Assembly: GCA_013399875.1 (NCBI GenBank) | Contig: VXAZ01007509.1 | Coordinates: 62,001 to 126,000 of the forward strand | Direction: 5' to 3' | Length of the DNA stretch: 64,000 nt | From: Gymnorhina tibicen | Taxonomy: Eukaryota; Chordata; Aves; Passeriformes; Artamidae | Part shown: in pieces, positions 48,401 through 62,024 of the stretch | Numbering within the stretch: the first letter of the stretch is position 1 | Layout of the letters: each line of letters opens with the position of its first letter | Notes under the pieces: generated by a model | What the model was told of the DNA's origin: nothing | Seen by the model: only the letters and a program-made list of their open reading frames with translations | Database searches by the model: none | Program-made: the position numbers and the translations under genes

Positions 48401-51400
48401 CCCTGGTAACCTACCATATACATCCCGCTCCCCTGCCTCTTCACTTCATAATCTTCCAGAGATGAAATTCAAGATTGCCTGATAATTATAACAGGACAGC
48501 TTCTCAGACAGATGACTTTCCAAGTAACCTTCTCATTCCACTCATATTCAGGGAATGAAAAAGTATGCCAGAGCGTTATGTGATGACGGATGAGGGCCAA
48601 CATTACAATTTATGTTTGTGACCTGGCACACATATAGAAACAGAGAGTATGATTCAGTGGTTTTTGCAGCCTTAATCCCTACTAAAGAGTGGCTCTGCCA
48701 AGGTAAATGTGACATTTTAAATGAAACTGCTTTGCATACGCTGCATGGAACCTGAGATCCCACTTTTGTACTGCGGTTTCCTCCTAAAATGTAGCTACTG
48801 CCTGACAGGGCAGAGTAAGTGTGCAGTCTGGGCTCCCCTGTGCCAAGAGTGTTTGGTCTGCTTCAGCAAATGGCAGTGATGCGCATACTGTGCAGAAGGA
48901 GCAAGACAGATGTTTTTTGAACATGTACATTCCCAAGGCTAAGAAAAGGAGTAAAAATAAAGGCTGGATCCCACTTTCCTTCCCCACCCAGGCAACTCCC
49001 AAGCAACAAAATCCAAATTAGGCCCCACATTTGTAATAACAGCACATTTCCTGGTAAATCAATCATTAATCTACAGGGCTAGGAAAGGCAATGCATCTCG
49101 TCATTATATCCACAACTCAAACCAAGGTTTTAGCACTGGGACCAGTTTCCTCTTTCCTCTTGCCATTGCTTCCTTTGTGCTCTTTCTATTTTTTATTTAA
49201 AAATAAAATATTGACCACTTTAAGAAAGGAGGAAGAAAAGGAATAAAAATCATTTAGTGCTCCTTATAAGGACCAATCCAACCCAGCACAAAAAGCCAGC
49301 TTCTGCTTAAGTATGTTATTAGCCAAAATCAATGAGTTTTATCCAAGAACTTAAAGGTAACTGAACAAGAGCCTGATACATAGAAGAGCCTCTCTGCACC
49401 AGTGTGGCAGGAAGCCTCTGACAAAAACCCACCAAAATACCTCACATAGAGTGGGCTGAGCAGTACCACAAAGTACAGCTCATCTCCCCCTCCCTTGCTC
49501 TCCCAAAGACCCTGCTGTGAGAGATTTATTTAGATTAAGAGCAAATCATTTCACCCAAACATCCCATAGTCATCAAATGTCATCCGTCATCATAACCTCT
49601 GACTGTCACTGGCCAGACCTGGACTACCATAGGTACAACCTGTGCAGTGCATAAATTATATGTTTCCAAACGCTGCATAAGCCCGGGAATAGAAGAGGAC
49701 AGAGTCAACAAACAGCTAACATGGGTTTCCTCAGCATGCTCATCTCTGCCTAGAGAGAACAAGAAACCTTTAAGTATTCCCATGCCTCAATTCTCATCCA
49801 CCCCCAGCCACTTTCCTTCACTCAGACATAGATTATATGTAAACAGGTGAAAATTTGAAGCCCCAGTAAAGTCCAGTGCTTTGGACTCTTGAGACTGAAA
49901 ATCCCAGGCCCTGTCAGAAAGGAAAGAAAGATTTCTATTTGTCTTTGAAAATGTGACTGTCCTACAGGAACCTATTGTGGAGACTCAGGTAAGTGGCTTG
50001 TCTTTGAAACTGGTTTATTCCTTATGCTCTGCTGTGGCCACAACAAAGGATAGTGAGTCTTCACATGCATTCTCAGCACACACACACACCCCCCTTCTCC
50101 CTTTCAATTGTGCCTGCTGGACAGTGAGATTTGTCCTAACATGAGACCACCAGGTGGGAATTGCAGGAAAAACTGTCTGGATGCTCACATAATGAACACA
50201 TTCCAGAGCTGGGGAGCTGTGATGATTGTGATTGACTCGGCCTGCAAAAAAGGTACAAAATGCTGCTGGTGGCTGGGCCAGCTGGGCCAACTGGTCTTCC
50301 AAGACTGCAGGCAGCTTCTGGATGGGTTCATGCATGCACACCCCCCAGTGTTCCCAGCTAGAGACACCTGCAGCCCAGACTGGGAACACTCACTTTTGGA
50401 TGGGTAGAAGTGCTAAGGTCACATACAGGGGTAAAATCCTGAAGTAGTTCCATAGGTGCTTCGTTGCTTTGCAACTGTGCACTCTGTAAGGCTGAAAGCT
50501 GTACACCTATACAGTTCTAGCTGAACCTGCTTGTATTATAACCCTTTAGACCTGCTTATATTATGTACTTCATTGGCAATATTTATTTAAATATTGTATT
50601 AGCAATAAATCTAATCATAATCATACACATAATCAATGTCATATTTTTTACATCCAGCTGAGAGTCTTCTCTCTACTGCTCTGCCACATCTACTTAATAT
50701 GTAGGTCTGAAAATAACTGAAGTAACAATTTCTACATTTCTTTGTTTAAATATAGCCAGAACAAGACTATTTCAATCATCTATTTGATGTATGCCTACTA
50801 ATTAAAATGCTACCACCTGGGCTTCTCACCCTCTTAATGCTAACACGAGAGAAGGGTTTGGAAATTCCTGTTCCTTCAGAAGAGAATGTGTGGGGAAATG
50901 GCAAAACATTTCATGAAGAAATTAAAACCAGAAATATTTGAAAAACATGATTTTCCATTCAGGTTTCTTAAAAATATTTTGAAGGACAGGAAAGGGAAAA
51001 ATCCCATGGATTTTTTAATCAAATGGATGTGAAATGGGATGTTCCTTGCAACACAGAGGTTCCAGGGAGGCTGGTTATCTGCTTTCACCATCCTAAATAT
51101 TTTAGCTTAGCCACTGTTACTCCCTTACTTCTTTACTCCTCTAGCTTCCTCAATAAATAAGTCTTAAGTAAATAAGTCAGATGTATGCAAATACCACCTA
51201 GCAGGGATAGCACAGATTTCTTATCCTTTTAGCAAGGTCAGTGTCGACTTTGACCACATTTCTAGGCAACTAGACACAGCATCCTGTCTCATGCAGCTAT
51301 AAGCTTTTCTTAATGTGATGGAACCTTCTACTATTTAAATAATTTTTTCCAGAGCATAATTTAAACAGGATTGACCAGAATTATATATGTTTTGGAAATT

Positions 51401-51600
51401 GTAAGAAGCATGTGATAGGAAATAGATGTTTCCTGCTTTCCATCAGCTTACTTTGAGTCTCTTCAAAGAGGTCTCAAAAGCTTTCAAAGGCTCTGTTTTG
51501 CTTTTACTAATCATAACTTTTTGATATTAAATTGCTAGAGTTTACAAGTCAACGAATCCATCACATTTTCCTCTCTATACAACAACACAGTATTGTATTG
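45401..51600. other. Intergenic sequence with small repeats
   Basis: No gene recognised. A short CA run lies at 50078-50092, and an inverted repeat at 50347-50390 is listed separately. Around 50015-50450 frames are open on both strands (up to 124 codons), in a locally GC-richer patch without recognisable motifs. Confidence 0.55.
50347..50390. repeat. Perfect 11-bp inverted repeat
   Basis: AGTGTTCCCAG (50347-50357) and CTGGGAACACT (50380-50390) are exact inverses around a 22-bp loop. Confidence 0.8.
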
Positions 51601-51886
51601 CAGGAGTAGCAATAGGACAAGGGGTCATGGGTTTAAACTAAAAAAGAGTTAATTTAGACTGGATATAAGGATGAATTTTTTTACAGTGAGGGTGGTGCAA
51701 CACTAGAACAGGTTGTCCAGAGTGGTGGTAGATCCCCCACCCTTGGAAACATTCAAGAACAGGTTGGACGGCCATTTGAACAGCTTGGTCTAGAGGAAGG
51801 TGTCCCTGCCGATGGCAGTGGGGTTGGAACTAGATGACCTTTATAGGTCACTTCCAAGCCAAACTACTCTGTGATCCTACAGTTCT
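51601..51886 (+). mobile_element. CR1 LINE 3' end fragment
   Basis: It contains CR1 wording in order: CAATAGGACAAGGGGTCATG, GTGAGGGTGGTGCAACACT, GGTGTCCCTGCCGATGGCAG, GTTGGAACTAGATGACCTTT and a CTCTGTGATCCTACAGTTCT octamer-type tail. Sense is plus. It is 5'-truncated and represents the ORF2 C-terminal end plus 3' UTR with stops. Confidence 0.92.
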
Positions 51887-54800
51887 GTCTATCTTTAGAA
51901 AAGTAATGCAATGAGAAGTAAAGCAACTGGCAACAAGGAGAAGAAATAGTACAGTGATATAAATAAAAAAAAAAGAGGAAAAAAGACACAGGGACAAAGA
52001 AGCCCATCCACATGTGTCTCTCCAACTTCCAGCAGATCATTGCATCTTAAGAATACTTCACATTGGAAGGAGAGAAAAACTGAAAGCAGCTTTGAAATGT
52101 TGTTAGCTGTAAATGATATCTGGGTGCAAAGATGTTTAATTCAAGCAGGACACTCTCAGCTCATTATTCTATAAATATTTCTGCAAAGATAGAATGAAAT
52201 TAAAACACATTGTAACATAAGAAGATGATTTTATTTGGCTAAGCCATGGTATTAACTTTGCAAACATTGAGACAAGATGTTAAAAACTTTCAGATTGTGC
52301 ATTAGCACTTCTTTTAACTGACTAATTACACAGGAACTTTGGAAGCATACTATACATCATGGATTTAGGATCAGATTTAGCCATTTTTTATTGATATAAG
52401 GACTCAGAAGATCCACAGCTCACTCATAATTTTTATTTCCAAGGAAAGAAAAACAAGAAGGTTGTGAACAAAAGTCCTGCCAGTATTCAAACAAAGAGAA
52501 ATATAATCAAAATAGTGGAAATCAGAAACCACACATTTCAGTCATGTGAAGGTGCTGGCGTACAGAAATAGGTCTCCAAAGTATGTGCTGCCTCTTTTTA
52601 AACCAAAAATAACTAGTGTGGGTTCCTGCGGGACTAAAACAGTGACAGCTGCTCCCAAGGTCTTGGGAGCACTTCAGGATGACATCCTGAGCAGCACTGT
52701 CTGTTAAATTCTGCAGATGATCAAGGTGGCAACCTGTTCTTCAACTCTTACCTGCAGGCACAAGCAGGTTTGCACAAATGCTAATCCAATCCTCTTTCCA
52801 CTATTTAACCAAGATTCATTTGTTCTGTTTTAAATGAGTTTTGGGCATTTCTATCTTTATTCCCTCTATGTCCTAAAGGCCATGCTCTGTAGAGATAGGC
52901 ACACAAAACTCTCCTGCAGGATCATTTCAGTGCACCTGAACACTGCACAAGTCTTTAGGAGAAGCACGAAGGATTAAAGACAGTCAGAAGCAGTGTTGAT
53001 ATCTGCCTCTGGACAGCAAAGGGTTAAAGCAGAAAGCAAAAGGGACTGATCAGCCTGAGAGGGATAAAGCCCACTCACTCTCTAAAAAGTGCTCTAACCA
53101 TCAGATCATGGATTAAGCTGGTGAAGAAGAACATTCCTCCTTGTCCCTCTTGAAACTGAGCCACAGTGCAGCTGGGCATGCAAGAGGTACAGACACAGCC
53201 AGAGAAAAGGCAGCAAGGAATATCATTGCAGACAAGTGGTTAGGGCACTCCTCTTGGAGGCAGAGGGTACAAAGACCTAGCCCATTTTCCCAGGTCTGTT
53301 CTGCATTTTCTTTAACCCTCAACTATTCCAGTGACAAACTGAAGGGAAATTCATACTCTCCCAAGATGTAGGGTCTAACCCCCGCTTCAGAGTCAAGTAA
53401 CTAACTACTCAGCTGAAGTCACATCTCTTGCTGCTGTTACCTGTGGTTCACCTTCAAACGAAGAGGTACTCTCATGGCCATACTGGATCTCAGGTGGGAT
53501 ACAGTATGGCCTTGCAGCTCAGTTACTTCTGTGAAACGAAAAGAGAAATTTGGTCCTTGTCAAGTTGGGTGAACCCATCATTCAAGGCATCCCACTGCCT
53601 GTGAGAGCATTGAAAGGAGCATCCCTGTGCTCCCCTCTCCTATAAGGTACCTGTCCTCAAAAGAAAGTTATGCAGATGAGCTGGTTGAGTACGGACTAGC
53701 ACTCAGTATTTGTCAAAGGTCTGCTATTTTCTTAGCAGAAGATGTAGGTACCTAAATTAGGTGACCTGACTGACCATAACAGGTTGTATTGTTCACACAA
53801 CTGACACTGAATGGGAGGTGGAGGCTAAGCAGATGAATAATACACCTAATGTTGGTGTGTGTATTTCAAGAAACTTCCAGTTTCTTGAGCAGCTTCCAGT
53901 CCAGTACTCTCTCAGGTAATGTCAGGAGAAGTTAACACACACAGGCACACAGACACAGAATAATGATCCAGCCAGACTGCTATAAGCTTTTGGTTTCTGT
54001 TGATAAAAACCAGATGTGGGTAAGATCTGAATTTCTAAGTTTGTTTAACTCCTTGGAGCATCATTTTAGAATAAACACAAGAGGCATCTTTTCTCACAGC
54101 TCTCTTTTCCCTTGCATCAGACTTACCTCAGCTGAACACGTTATTTATTATCCAGTCAACTGGGAAAGGTCAATTACATAGCATCGTTTGAAAACTCAGA
54201 TGGAGGAGGGGAAAGAGGGTCACTGTGAAATTTTCCAGTCAAAACTCCGTTTTTGCCTGTCATTTGATCTGATACAGTGGTTTGCCACTGTCAACTGTAG
54301 ATCCATTGATAAGTTTAAGCAGACCAGAGAAAAATCTTTCACTATTCAGCATAGTATGATAAATGTAGATTTAATGTCTGGCTCATTAGAAACTGGTTTA
54401 GGATTTTAGTAAAAGAATAATATCACTCTCCTCTCCCTTGTGATTTATTTACTGCATGTTGAACAGGTGCTCAGAGAAGTACTTCAGAGAGACTGTACCT
54501 GGTTAAAAGAGATCAACAACTGTCCTATTTTACTTGTGTGAGTTAGTATACAACCAAAACAGGAAATTTCAACACCACCTAAAGCGAATCTATGTAATTT
54601 CAAACCAGTATAAAGTGCCTTGTGTTCTGCCGTCACAAATGTAGCACTACTGATGCCAGAATGAAACTTGGGAAGGGACAGGTCATGAAAGGAATGTTCT
54701 GAAATTTTAGCTTGCTGCCACGCACTTTGCTCCTACACAACAAAGCTACATCTAGGAGTCTACCCAAAGCTACTCCATGGGACTCAGGAGTGAGTAGAAG

Positions 54801-57800
54801 GAAGTGTGCCCCTGGCAATGCCATGGTCAGCAAGAATAAGTGTCCCCGAGGTCTATCCCCTCTTACAGAGCAGGGATAGCTGAGCTCTATATGCTGTTAC
54901 GTGATGCTCCCCACTACTCTTTAAAAATCTCAGTCCCAAAAGTCCTGAGAGGAGGAACAAGGAAGACTAAAACTCCTCCTGTGCCAACTCTCCCTCTTCA
55001 GACTAGCTGACCCCAATCCACTTTGCTCCCAGATGTCTGCAGTCTCTGTTTTTAGCTCACAAATGGGAAAAATTACCTTTCCTAAAGGAAAATTGCTTCA
55101 AACATGGAAATTGTGGGAAGAGGAAGCAGACCAGAATAAATGACACGGCAAAGTCTCTGACCAAAATAGCCTAAATTACACCTATAAAGTGAGCAAAATT
55201 GAGGAGAAAAGAACACATGCATGACTTATAATGAACGTTTCATCTAGAAGATAATAGTAATTTTTTTGCCATATCCACTTATTGCTGAGAAAATCTGTTG
55301 CTCTGCAATGCCTTTACATTTACAAATTTGCACAGATATTTAGTGCAGTGCTCTTCAACAGCACACCAGAAGTACATGCAGGGAGGATTTGGTAGAAGTA
55401 ACTTGATTGTTTTCACTGGAACTGATCAATAGCACTAAAAAATTTGTATGAGTTGTAACTGTCCACACTGCGAAGATCTCTTATCATGTAAAATTGGAGT
55501 GTGCAGCTAGCAGTTCATGAAAATCAAATTAATTTTACGTTCATTTTCTGATCAGACAACTTATTCACATAAACATTGCAAGAACTTTTTTTTCCTAAAT
55601 ATATGAACCATCTCTCTCCCCTTCCCCCAAAATGGCAAGGATGATATATCTCTTCCAAAGAGAAGAGCAGATTTAGAGTAGCCAAGAAGAAAGTGAGTAG
55701 CTGAAGAGGCCACTTTCAGACTGGGAGGTGCAAAATAATGCAGCAAGGCAGATTTACAGATCACTGGCTTACAAAGCCATGGAGGACTTCACTGTAAGTG
55801 GATGTGAAAGAGATGATGTTTGCAGTGCTGCAGATGCTTAATCCATTCAACAAACAAATAATAGTAAAATCAGTCTTCTGGATGTGATGAGTCTGCAGGG
55901 ATATATACACATGTGCAAGAAACATCCTTCTTTTATTGGAATCAGAGAAGAGGAATCCTGAAAGTCCCCTCTTTTTGTGAGTTGGGGTCACAGTCTGGAA
56001 GAAATTGAGAACGACTGCAATAGAGAGCCTGTCTCTGGCACTACTCAATCCGGCATCTTTCCTGAGTGATACAAGAGCTGATAACCCATTTATACTGCCC
56101 ATAGATCACTGATAGTAGTCCAGCAGGCTGACTGATCAGCCAAGCATCTGAATAATATTCAGAATGAGACAAAATAATTAGCTCCAGCTGTAGATTTTGA
56201 ATGCACATCTAACTAAAGCATATCCTCCTTTTAAAAATGTCCTCCTTCTGTCAGTGTTGTAACGGCGCTGCTTGACAGACCTGGTCTCCCTGGGCTTTGT
56301 ATGTCTGACAGCCCTGGTACGGCCAGTTGCTCTGCAATCATTCCCATTTATTAGCTGGAGGCTGACAAGTCCATTGAATTCCACTCAGCAATAAAGCAAG
56401 TCTTCTGCTTCTGGAATTGCTCACTTGCTTTGTTTTTGAGCAATTCTTAAGTGCTTTGCTGGAGAAAACCAAGCCTCTCAGCACCACCTAGGATCTGGCA
56501 CTGCAAACTGGGTTCCTGCAGTTGTACATGCAACACCCGACACGGAGTTGCATTTAGGGTAAAAAAAGGTGATGGATATTCATATATGAGTAGGTAAATC
56601 ACTGATTTGAAGGAAGATGGTGAGACGTAGACTTACAGTGGTGTGATTTTTAAAGATAATAAAGAAAACCTTCAAACCAGATGTTTTAAGAGATCTTACT
56701 CAACACAGAATTAACAAAAGGGGAAATAGTCTTTGTTTCAAAAGGGACAGGACATGCTGGAACAGCCTAACACACTGAGATGACAAATTTAGGTTAAACA
56801 GCAGAGCTTAACAATAAAATCACTTGGGCAGAAGTACAGGCTCTGAAAAGAGACAGATGAAACCACAAGATCTGCAGCTATGCAAGAACCAGTGACATAC
56901 CAGGGGACATGAACCAGGGCATGGTTCCACAAACGTAAGCGACCCCTTTTCTGGATCACCCAGGTTGATGCTATACTTTTCTCTACCCATTGATAGACTA
57001 AGCTTCTTCTGTAAAAGCCAGTGGGAATTTTGCCATTGACTTCCAAGGGAGCAGCAGCCCTATGATTTGGCTGTGTACAATATCAATTAAAAAGTCTATG
57101 AATCACATCATTCTGCCCTTGGCAGCTGACAGATGAAGACAGCGGGATAGGAAAAGAGCAGCTCAAGAAAATGGAAATAATTTTTTTTTTAATTTTCTTT
57201 TTAAAGGAAGATACTCAGCATAACTTGTCCCTTTTTTTCTCCCATTCTGTTACCAGTAACTGTCTGGTGTGATTAAAGTGAATTGCTAGCATCTTATTTA
57301 CTTTTCACTATCAACAGGTTTGATCCTGTGAGATTTATTCACCAGAGGTAAAACTCATTCCCACAAAGAAAAAGTTTTGTTGTTCAGGGGTCATTCAAGT
57401 CCTAACTTACCTTGATTTTGACAGTTAATCTGGGCTCTGACTAATGGCACACCCTTGTGAACAGGGCATGGGAAACCTCTCAGAAGTACCTCTGTGAGCT
57501 CCAGTGATGCCAGTGGAGCTGACTGACTGATCCAACTGGAAACAGACCTCTGCCCTTTCACTGCCTCTGTGCCATGACACCCAGCTGGTTTGAAACACGT
57601 CATTGTACACACGTACCTGCATTAGACAATGTGTGGGTTGAAGTATATTATATTAAAAAAAACAAAACCAAAAAACAAACATCCCGAGACCACAACTGAG
57701 GTTACACAAAGGACCATCATATGCAGTATTTTCTGAAAGAACATAGGAAGGACACAGAATAGTGCCAGGGAATCACGACTGATGATCAGATGGCTTTGCT

Positions 57801-60418
57801 CAGCTCCAGGCTTCCTAAACGCCCAAGTACCAGTCATTAGGAAGGTGCCAATACAGGTCAGTAGACAGATGACCCTGCTGATTTCATTAAAATTTAATTA
57901 TGTTAAAAACTGGAGGAAAAAAAACAAACAAAAAACCAACACCAAATGCAAAGACCACAAGGCTACAGGAAAAGGGTAATGATTGTGCGTAGGCGAGCAT
58001 GGATAGGGTTGTGACTGACTGATCAGTCTGTGCAGAGGCATTCCTGTGAGCTCAGAGATGCTGCTCCACAAGCCAAGCCACCCTGCATCGCCACCAGATC
58101 TGCCCGGCTCACCTCCACCACACTGAGCGGTGCACTCTCAGGCCAGCCCCGGCACTGACGTCTCAGATGCTCAAGTCACTTGGGTGTTTGGCTCACACTG
58201 ATCTCAGTCAGATTTAGACACATAAAGCAAGAAGCATTTTGAAGAACCTGGCCTCAATTCTCTCCGTGTAAAACAGAGACATTTCCCTTTTCCCATGCCC
58301 CATAGGGTCTGTTTTGACCCTTTAGAGTACTTTCTCTGGGCATGTGCAATATTCAGCCCAGCAAGGCTGCAGCCCCTGCAAAGGCTCCCTAAACATGAAG
58401 CAGGCTTATTATTAGACAAAACAGAATACACATTTTAGTTGTGACTCAGTATTGACCTTAAAATAGAATTTCCCTGAGCCTTCAGAAGCAGTCACTTGCT
58501 AGCTTTGGATAAGTACCCGAAATGACTCCAAACGTAGCTAGGGTCATTGCCAATCAGGCTAACTCAAAAGTATTGCAAAGATCTTCTCTAAAGTGTTCTC
58601 CTAGAAGTAATACTACTCTCTGCCTCTTTCTCCCACTAGCATCCGTATTCCCCAGCACTGTGACCTTGTCATTACACAGTAAATTAATAGAGGTATTAAG
58701 ATAACGTCTTCTTTCTTAAAAAAACAAAAGCATCAGAGCTGCAGTAAATCTTAATTGGACTGAAACCCACTGATCCAAAGCTGAACCAAGACAATGTGAG
58801 ATAAAACACTGAGTGCAGCAATAACCAACAACCTATTTTGGAGAGAAGTATTTCTTGCTTTTTCTTTTCTTTTATGAAGGCATCGATCCATGAAGGGGAG
58901 ACTAAGAATTTTCTACTCCATAAATCCTTTTATCCACATGGTCTTCTTCATGTTTGAGCCATGTGTCCCCTGGTAGTCTTCTCATTTAATACCCATAATC
59001 CACGGTCTCTTTGCATAACACTCATAATCCTTTGATACTGCACGGAGCAGAGTTTAGAAGCTTTGCAAGCCAAGATATTTTTAAGTGATTTATACAGTGA
59101 AGTAGAATTTCCTCTGCCCACCTGCAAAAGCTGAAGCATTTCTGTGATTATAGTTCATTTTTAAAAGTTTCCATCCATGTAGGGTTTTTTATTAAAAAAA
59201 ATAAGCACATTAAAGGGATTCATTTATGTGTTTGCTACTTAAGTCTTCAGTGGATCTCACAGTGTGCCACTTGGAAGAACAAATGTGATATCATTTGAAA
59301 CAGTCTGCTTGCTACATACATTCGTTTTAGCTGTAAATTGTTTTGTTACACTATTTTAACAAATAGAATATAGGGAAAGGAAATATCACACGTGCAGATT
59401 TTCTCCTTTGATAACATCACCACACACACTTATTTTTATTGTAAAATTAAGAAACAATCTCTTCATTTTCATTAGCAACATGACACTCTTAACAGATATT
59501 AAAATCCCTTCTTGAGGATCAAATTAGAGTACTGAATGCCAAAAAAAAAAAAAAAGAAGAGAGAAACCCATCTCATACAAAACCATTCTGATAACTTCCT
59601 CAGTCTAGACATGGAGCAACAAGATAGTGACAAACATTTTCATATCCTATTGCCTACTCCCTGAGCCATGTTGTCCCTTGTTAACAGAAAAGAACATCAG
59701 ATTAATCAAAATAATATCTATCATAGAATATTCCATTTAGAACAAAAGGAGAAATTATTATCAACGGTATAAAATTGCAGATAGTAATTTAAATGTCTGC
59801 AAGGATTGCAGGCAAAGAAGCAATGCTCAAAATTCTAAATTAAACAAATAAAAGGCCTTGTGGAAAATTAAGAGAAGTGCCCCTACATTTAAAATGAAAC
59901 GTGTGGATTGGGATGTTGAAAAAACTAGCAAGAGCAGCAACTGTGGAAGAAAAATTATTGCAGGGTATATAAACACTAGTTAGAGGAATAGCATGGCCTT
60001 CTTCCATCTTGGAAGGCTGTTATGTTACTAAAAGGCAGCAGTAAAAGATCAGAGCATTGTTAATCAGCATGAAAGGAGAAGATCAGCCAAGAACAGCAAA
60101 AAATAAATATATTTTTAATGGCTATTAAAAATCGCAGGTCTTCTGGCCAAGCAGGGAGTCTGAGATGTCTGGTTACCTCACTCTAGCAGGAGACATGGTG
60201 ATTGAATTCACCCTTTGGTGTTTACACAAAGGAGGCCAATTTCAGCAGCACCTGAGGTCCATAGAAGCAGACAGCACTGGGGAGCCTGGACAGCTGCTCT
60301 GGCTGCCCTCTTTGTGTTGGCTTGGTTAGACAACGTCTTCATCTCTGTACAGAGCAGCTGAATAACCCCAAGATGCTGTGGCACTGAACCACCACTCATA
60401 ACAATAGCTTAAGCACAT
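51887..60418. other. Intergenic sequence, one tRNA-like old repeat
   Basis: No gene recognised; open frames do not exceed 113 codons. A-rich runs lie near 57652-57680, 57906-57940 and 59540-59554. A short perfect inverted repeat (CAAGAAACT/AGTTTCTTG) lies at 53868-53888. The tRNA-like pair at 53.1-53.25 kb is listed separately. Confidence 0.6.
53085..53290. repeat. Possible old SINE-like repeat with inverted tRNA-like motifs
   Basis: GTGCTCTAACCATCAGATCA (53089 on) is the inverse of a tRNA-like TGGTTAGAGCAC word, and AGTGGTTAGGGCACTC (53235 on) is the same word in the sense direction. Between them, CTCTTGAAACTGAGCCACAG resembles wording I recall from an old amniote repeat. If real, it is an ancient degraded tRNA-derived SINE or part of one. 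No poly(A) tail or target duplication was found. Confidence 0.4.
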
Positions 60419-60637
60419 GTCTTGGTTTGAAAGACAGGTGTCTGCTGAGGAAGGCAGGAGCCCCCCTTGGAATGGAAAATACACCGCCCTTCCCTCCGAA
60501 TTATTATAAATTTGAAATTAAGGGGCTTTCAGGCAAATATATGAGGAATAGGAATAACAGGGGTTTTTACTAACATATATATATATATGTAACAAAACAA
60601 TAATACAGAGAAACTGGTTTAACCTGACAGTCAGGGG
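60419..60637 (-). mobile_element. Avian ERV LTR fragment, cut by an assembly gap
   Basis: The plus strand starts TGTCTTGGTTTGAAAGACAG and GTGTCTGCTGAGGAAGGCAG, then ATTATTATAAATTTGAAATT and AAGGGGCTTTCAGGCAAATA. This is the antisense 3' end of an LTR type common in birds (recollection). Sense is minus. The rest of the element falls in the gap; sequence right of the gap (60781 on) is not recognisably LTR. An (AT)7 run at 60575-60588 lies within it. Confidence 0.6.
60575..60588. repeat. (AT)n run inside an LTR fragment
   Basis: Seven AT units in a row. Confidence 0.9.
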
Positions 60638-60780
60638 NNNNNNNNNNNNNNNNNNNNNNNNNNNNNNNNNNNNNNNNNNNNNNNNNNNNNNNNNNNNNNN
60701 NNNNNNNNNNNNNNNNNNNNNNNNNNNNNNNNNNNNNNNNNNNNNNNNNNNNNNNNNNNNNNNNNNNNNNNNNNNNNNNN
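60638..60780. other. Assembly gap (143 N)
   Basis: All bases are N. It interrupts the LTR fragment to its left. Confidence 0.99.
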
Positions 60781-62024
60781 CTGCTCATGGTAATAGAATA
60801 CACTGTAACCCAGGACAGTACACAAAGCCTGAATTCCACCTACATTTAATATAGTAGGTTATATTTCTTACAATGTATAGAATTTCCTACAAAATTCCTG
60901 TGCAGCAAATACCATGCCTCCATGGTTCCAGATGGGGCTGGGCCCTTTGAGGCACTTAAACAATGGAAAACACTGGAAATTTTAACTGCTGGGAAGACTT
61001 TCAGTGGAGTTCAGCGAATGAGGAATATGGAAAGCAACACATCAGTTTCAGTAACTGCAAGTCTCACAGATCAATTATGTACCCACTAGAGGAGCAGGAC
61101 ATGGAGTCACTGTAGTAAATAAAATGTTATCTAAATCCTATACCCCTGAAGGATCTCACTGCTAGAGTTTTGATATCCCCTGTGGTCATTCAGGAGCTTC
61201 CAGACACCTCTGCCATAAAGCTTCAGGCTAGACTTATACCCAAACACCATCTTGCTAAGCACTTTTGGCAGGAGGGCATATAAATGAGATCAGACTGCTA
61301 ACTCAAATGGATTGAGTGTTGCTCAGTTACTAAAGAGAATTGTTCTGCACGTCTCAATTTTCCCTCACTCACTTTCTAATGCAGAAGTGGATCCATCTTT
61401 CACAGCAGTTTCTGAAGTGAAACAAAGTTAAAAGGCTTATTTCACAGGAGTATTCAGAAAGAGTAATGAAGTGCCTTGCACCACAGACCAGCTACTGCTG
61501 CAATGGGACTCATTGCTGTACGTGTGACACTGTGACCAATGCGAGAGCTGATGACACCCTTCTCTAGGGAAAGTAAAGACTGAAAAATACAAAGCTTCTA
61601 AAACATGATACTTCTGCTGAATCATTTGCCAAAAATTGCCTCACCCATGGGTCATTTAATATGCAATTTCAAAGCAGATGTATTTTTCCTAATGCTATTT
61701 ACAGATCTCTCAAATTGTAAATTAAATTCCTTTTGTTGCTCAGACTTTTTTTCCCCTGATGAAATATAACACTGATACAAGTGTGGGTGTTATTTTAGGA
61801 TGTCTCTAATATTTTTATTTTTATCTTTCACTGCTTGTTAAAGTTTCTCTGGCTCCCATTTAACCATCTGTGGAAAATACAAGTGGATTTACATTTGAAT
61901 AAGAAACTTTTGTTGGTTATTTTTTCTCCTGAATGAAATCCTTCCTCCTATTTTCATGCTTTCATGGGAGGAAATCCAGTTTTCTTCTGCTGTACCTTAA
62001 CTTTTTTTTGGTTCTTTCTGAAAC
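60781..62024. other. Intergenic sequence, nothing recognised
   Basis: AT-rich with short frames only (62 codons or fewer). Confidence 0.6.

Noticed and set aside
60570..60839. 89-codon minus-strand frame
   Set aside because: More than half of it is the N gap.
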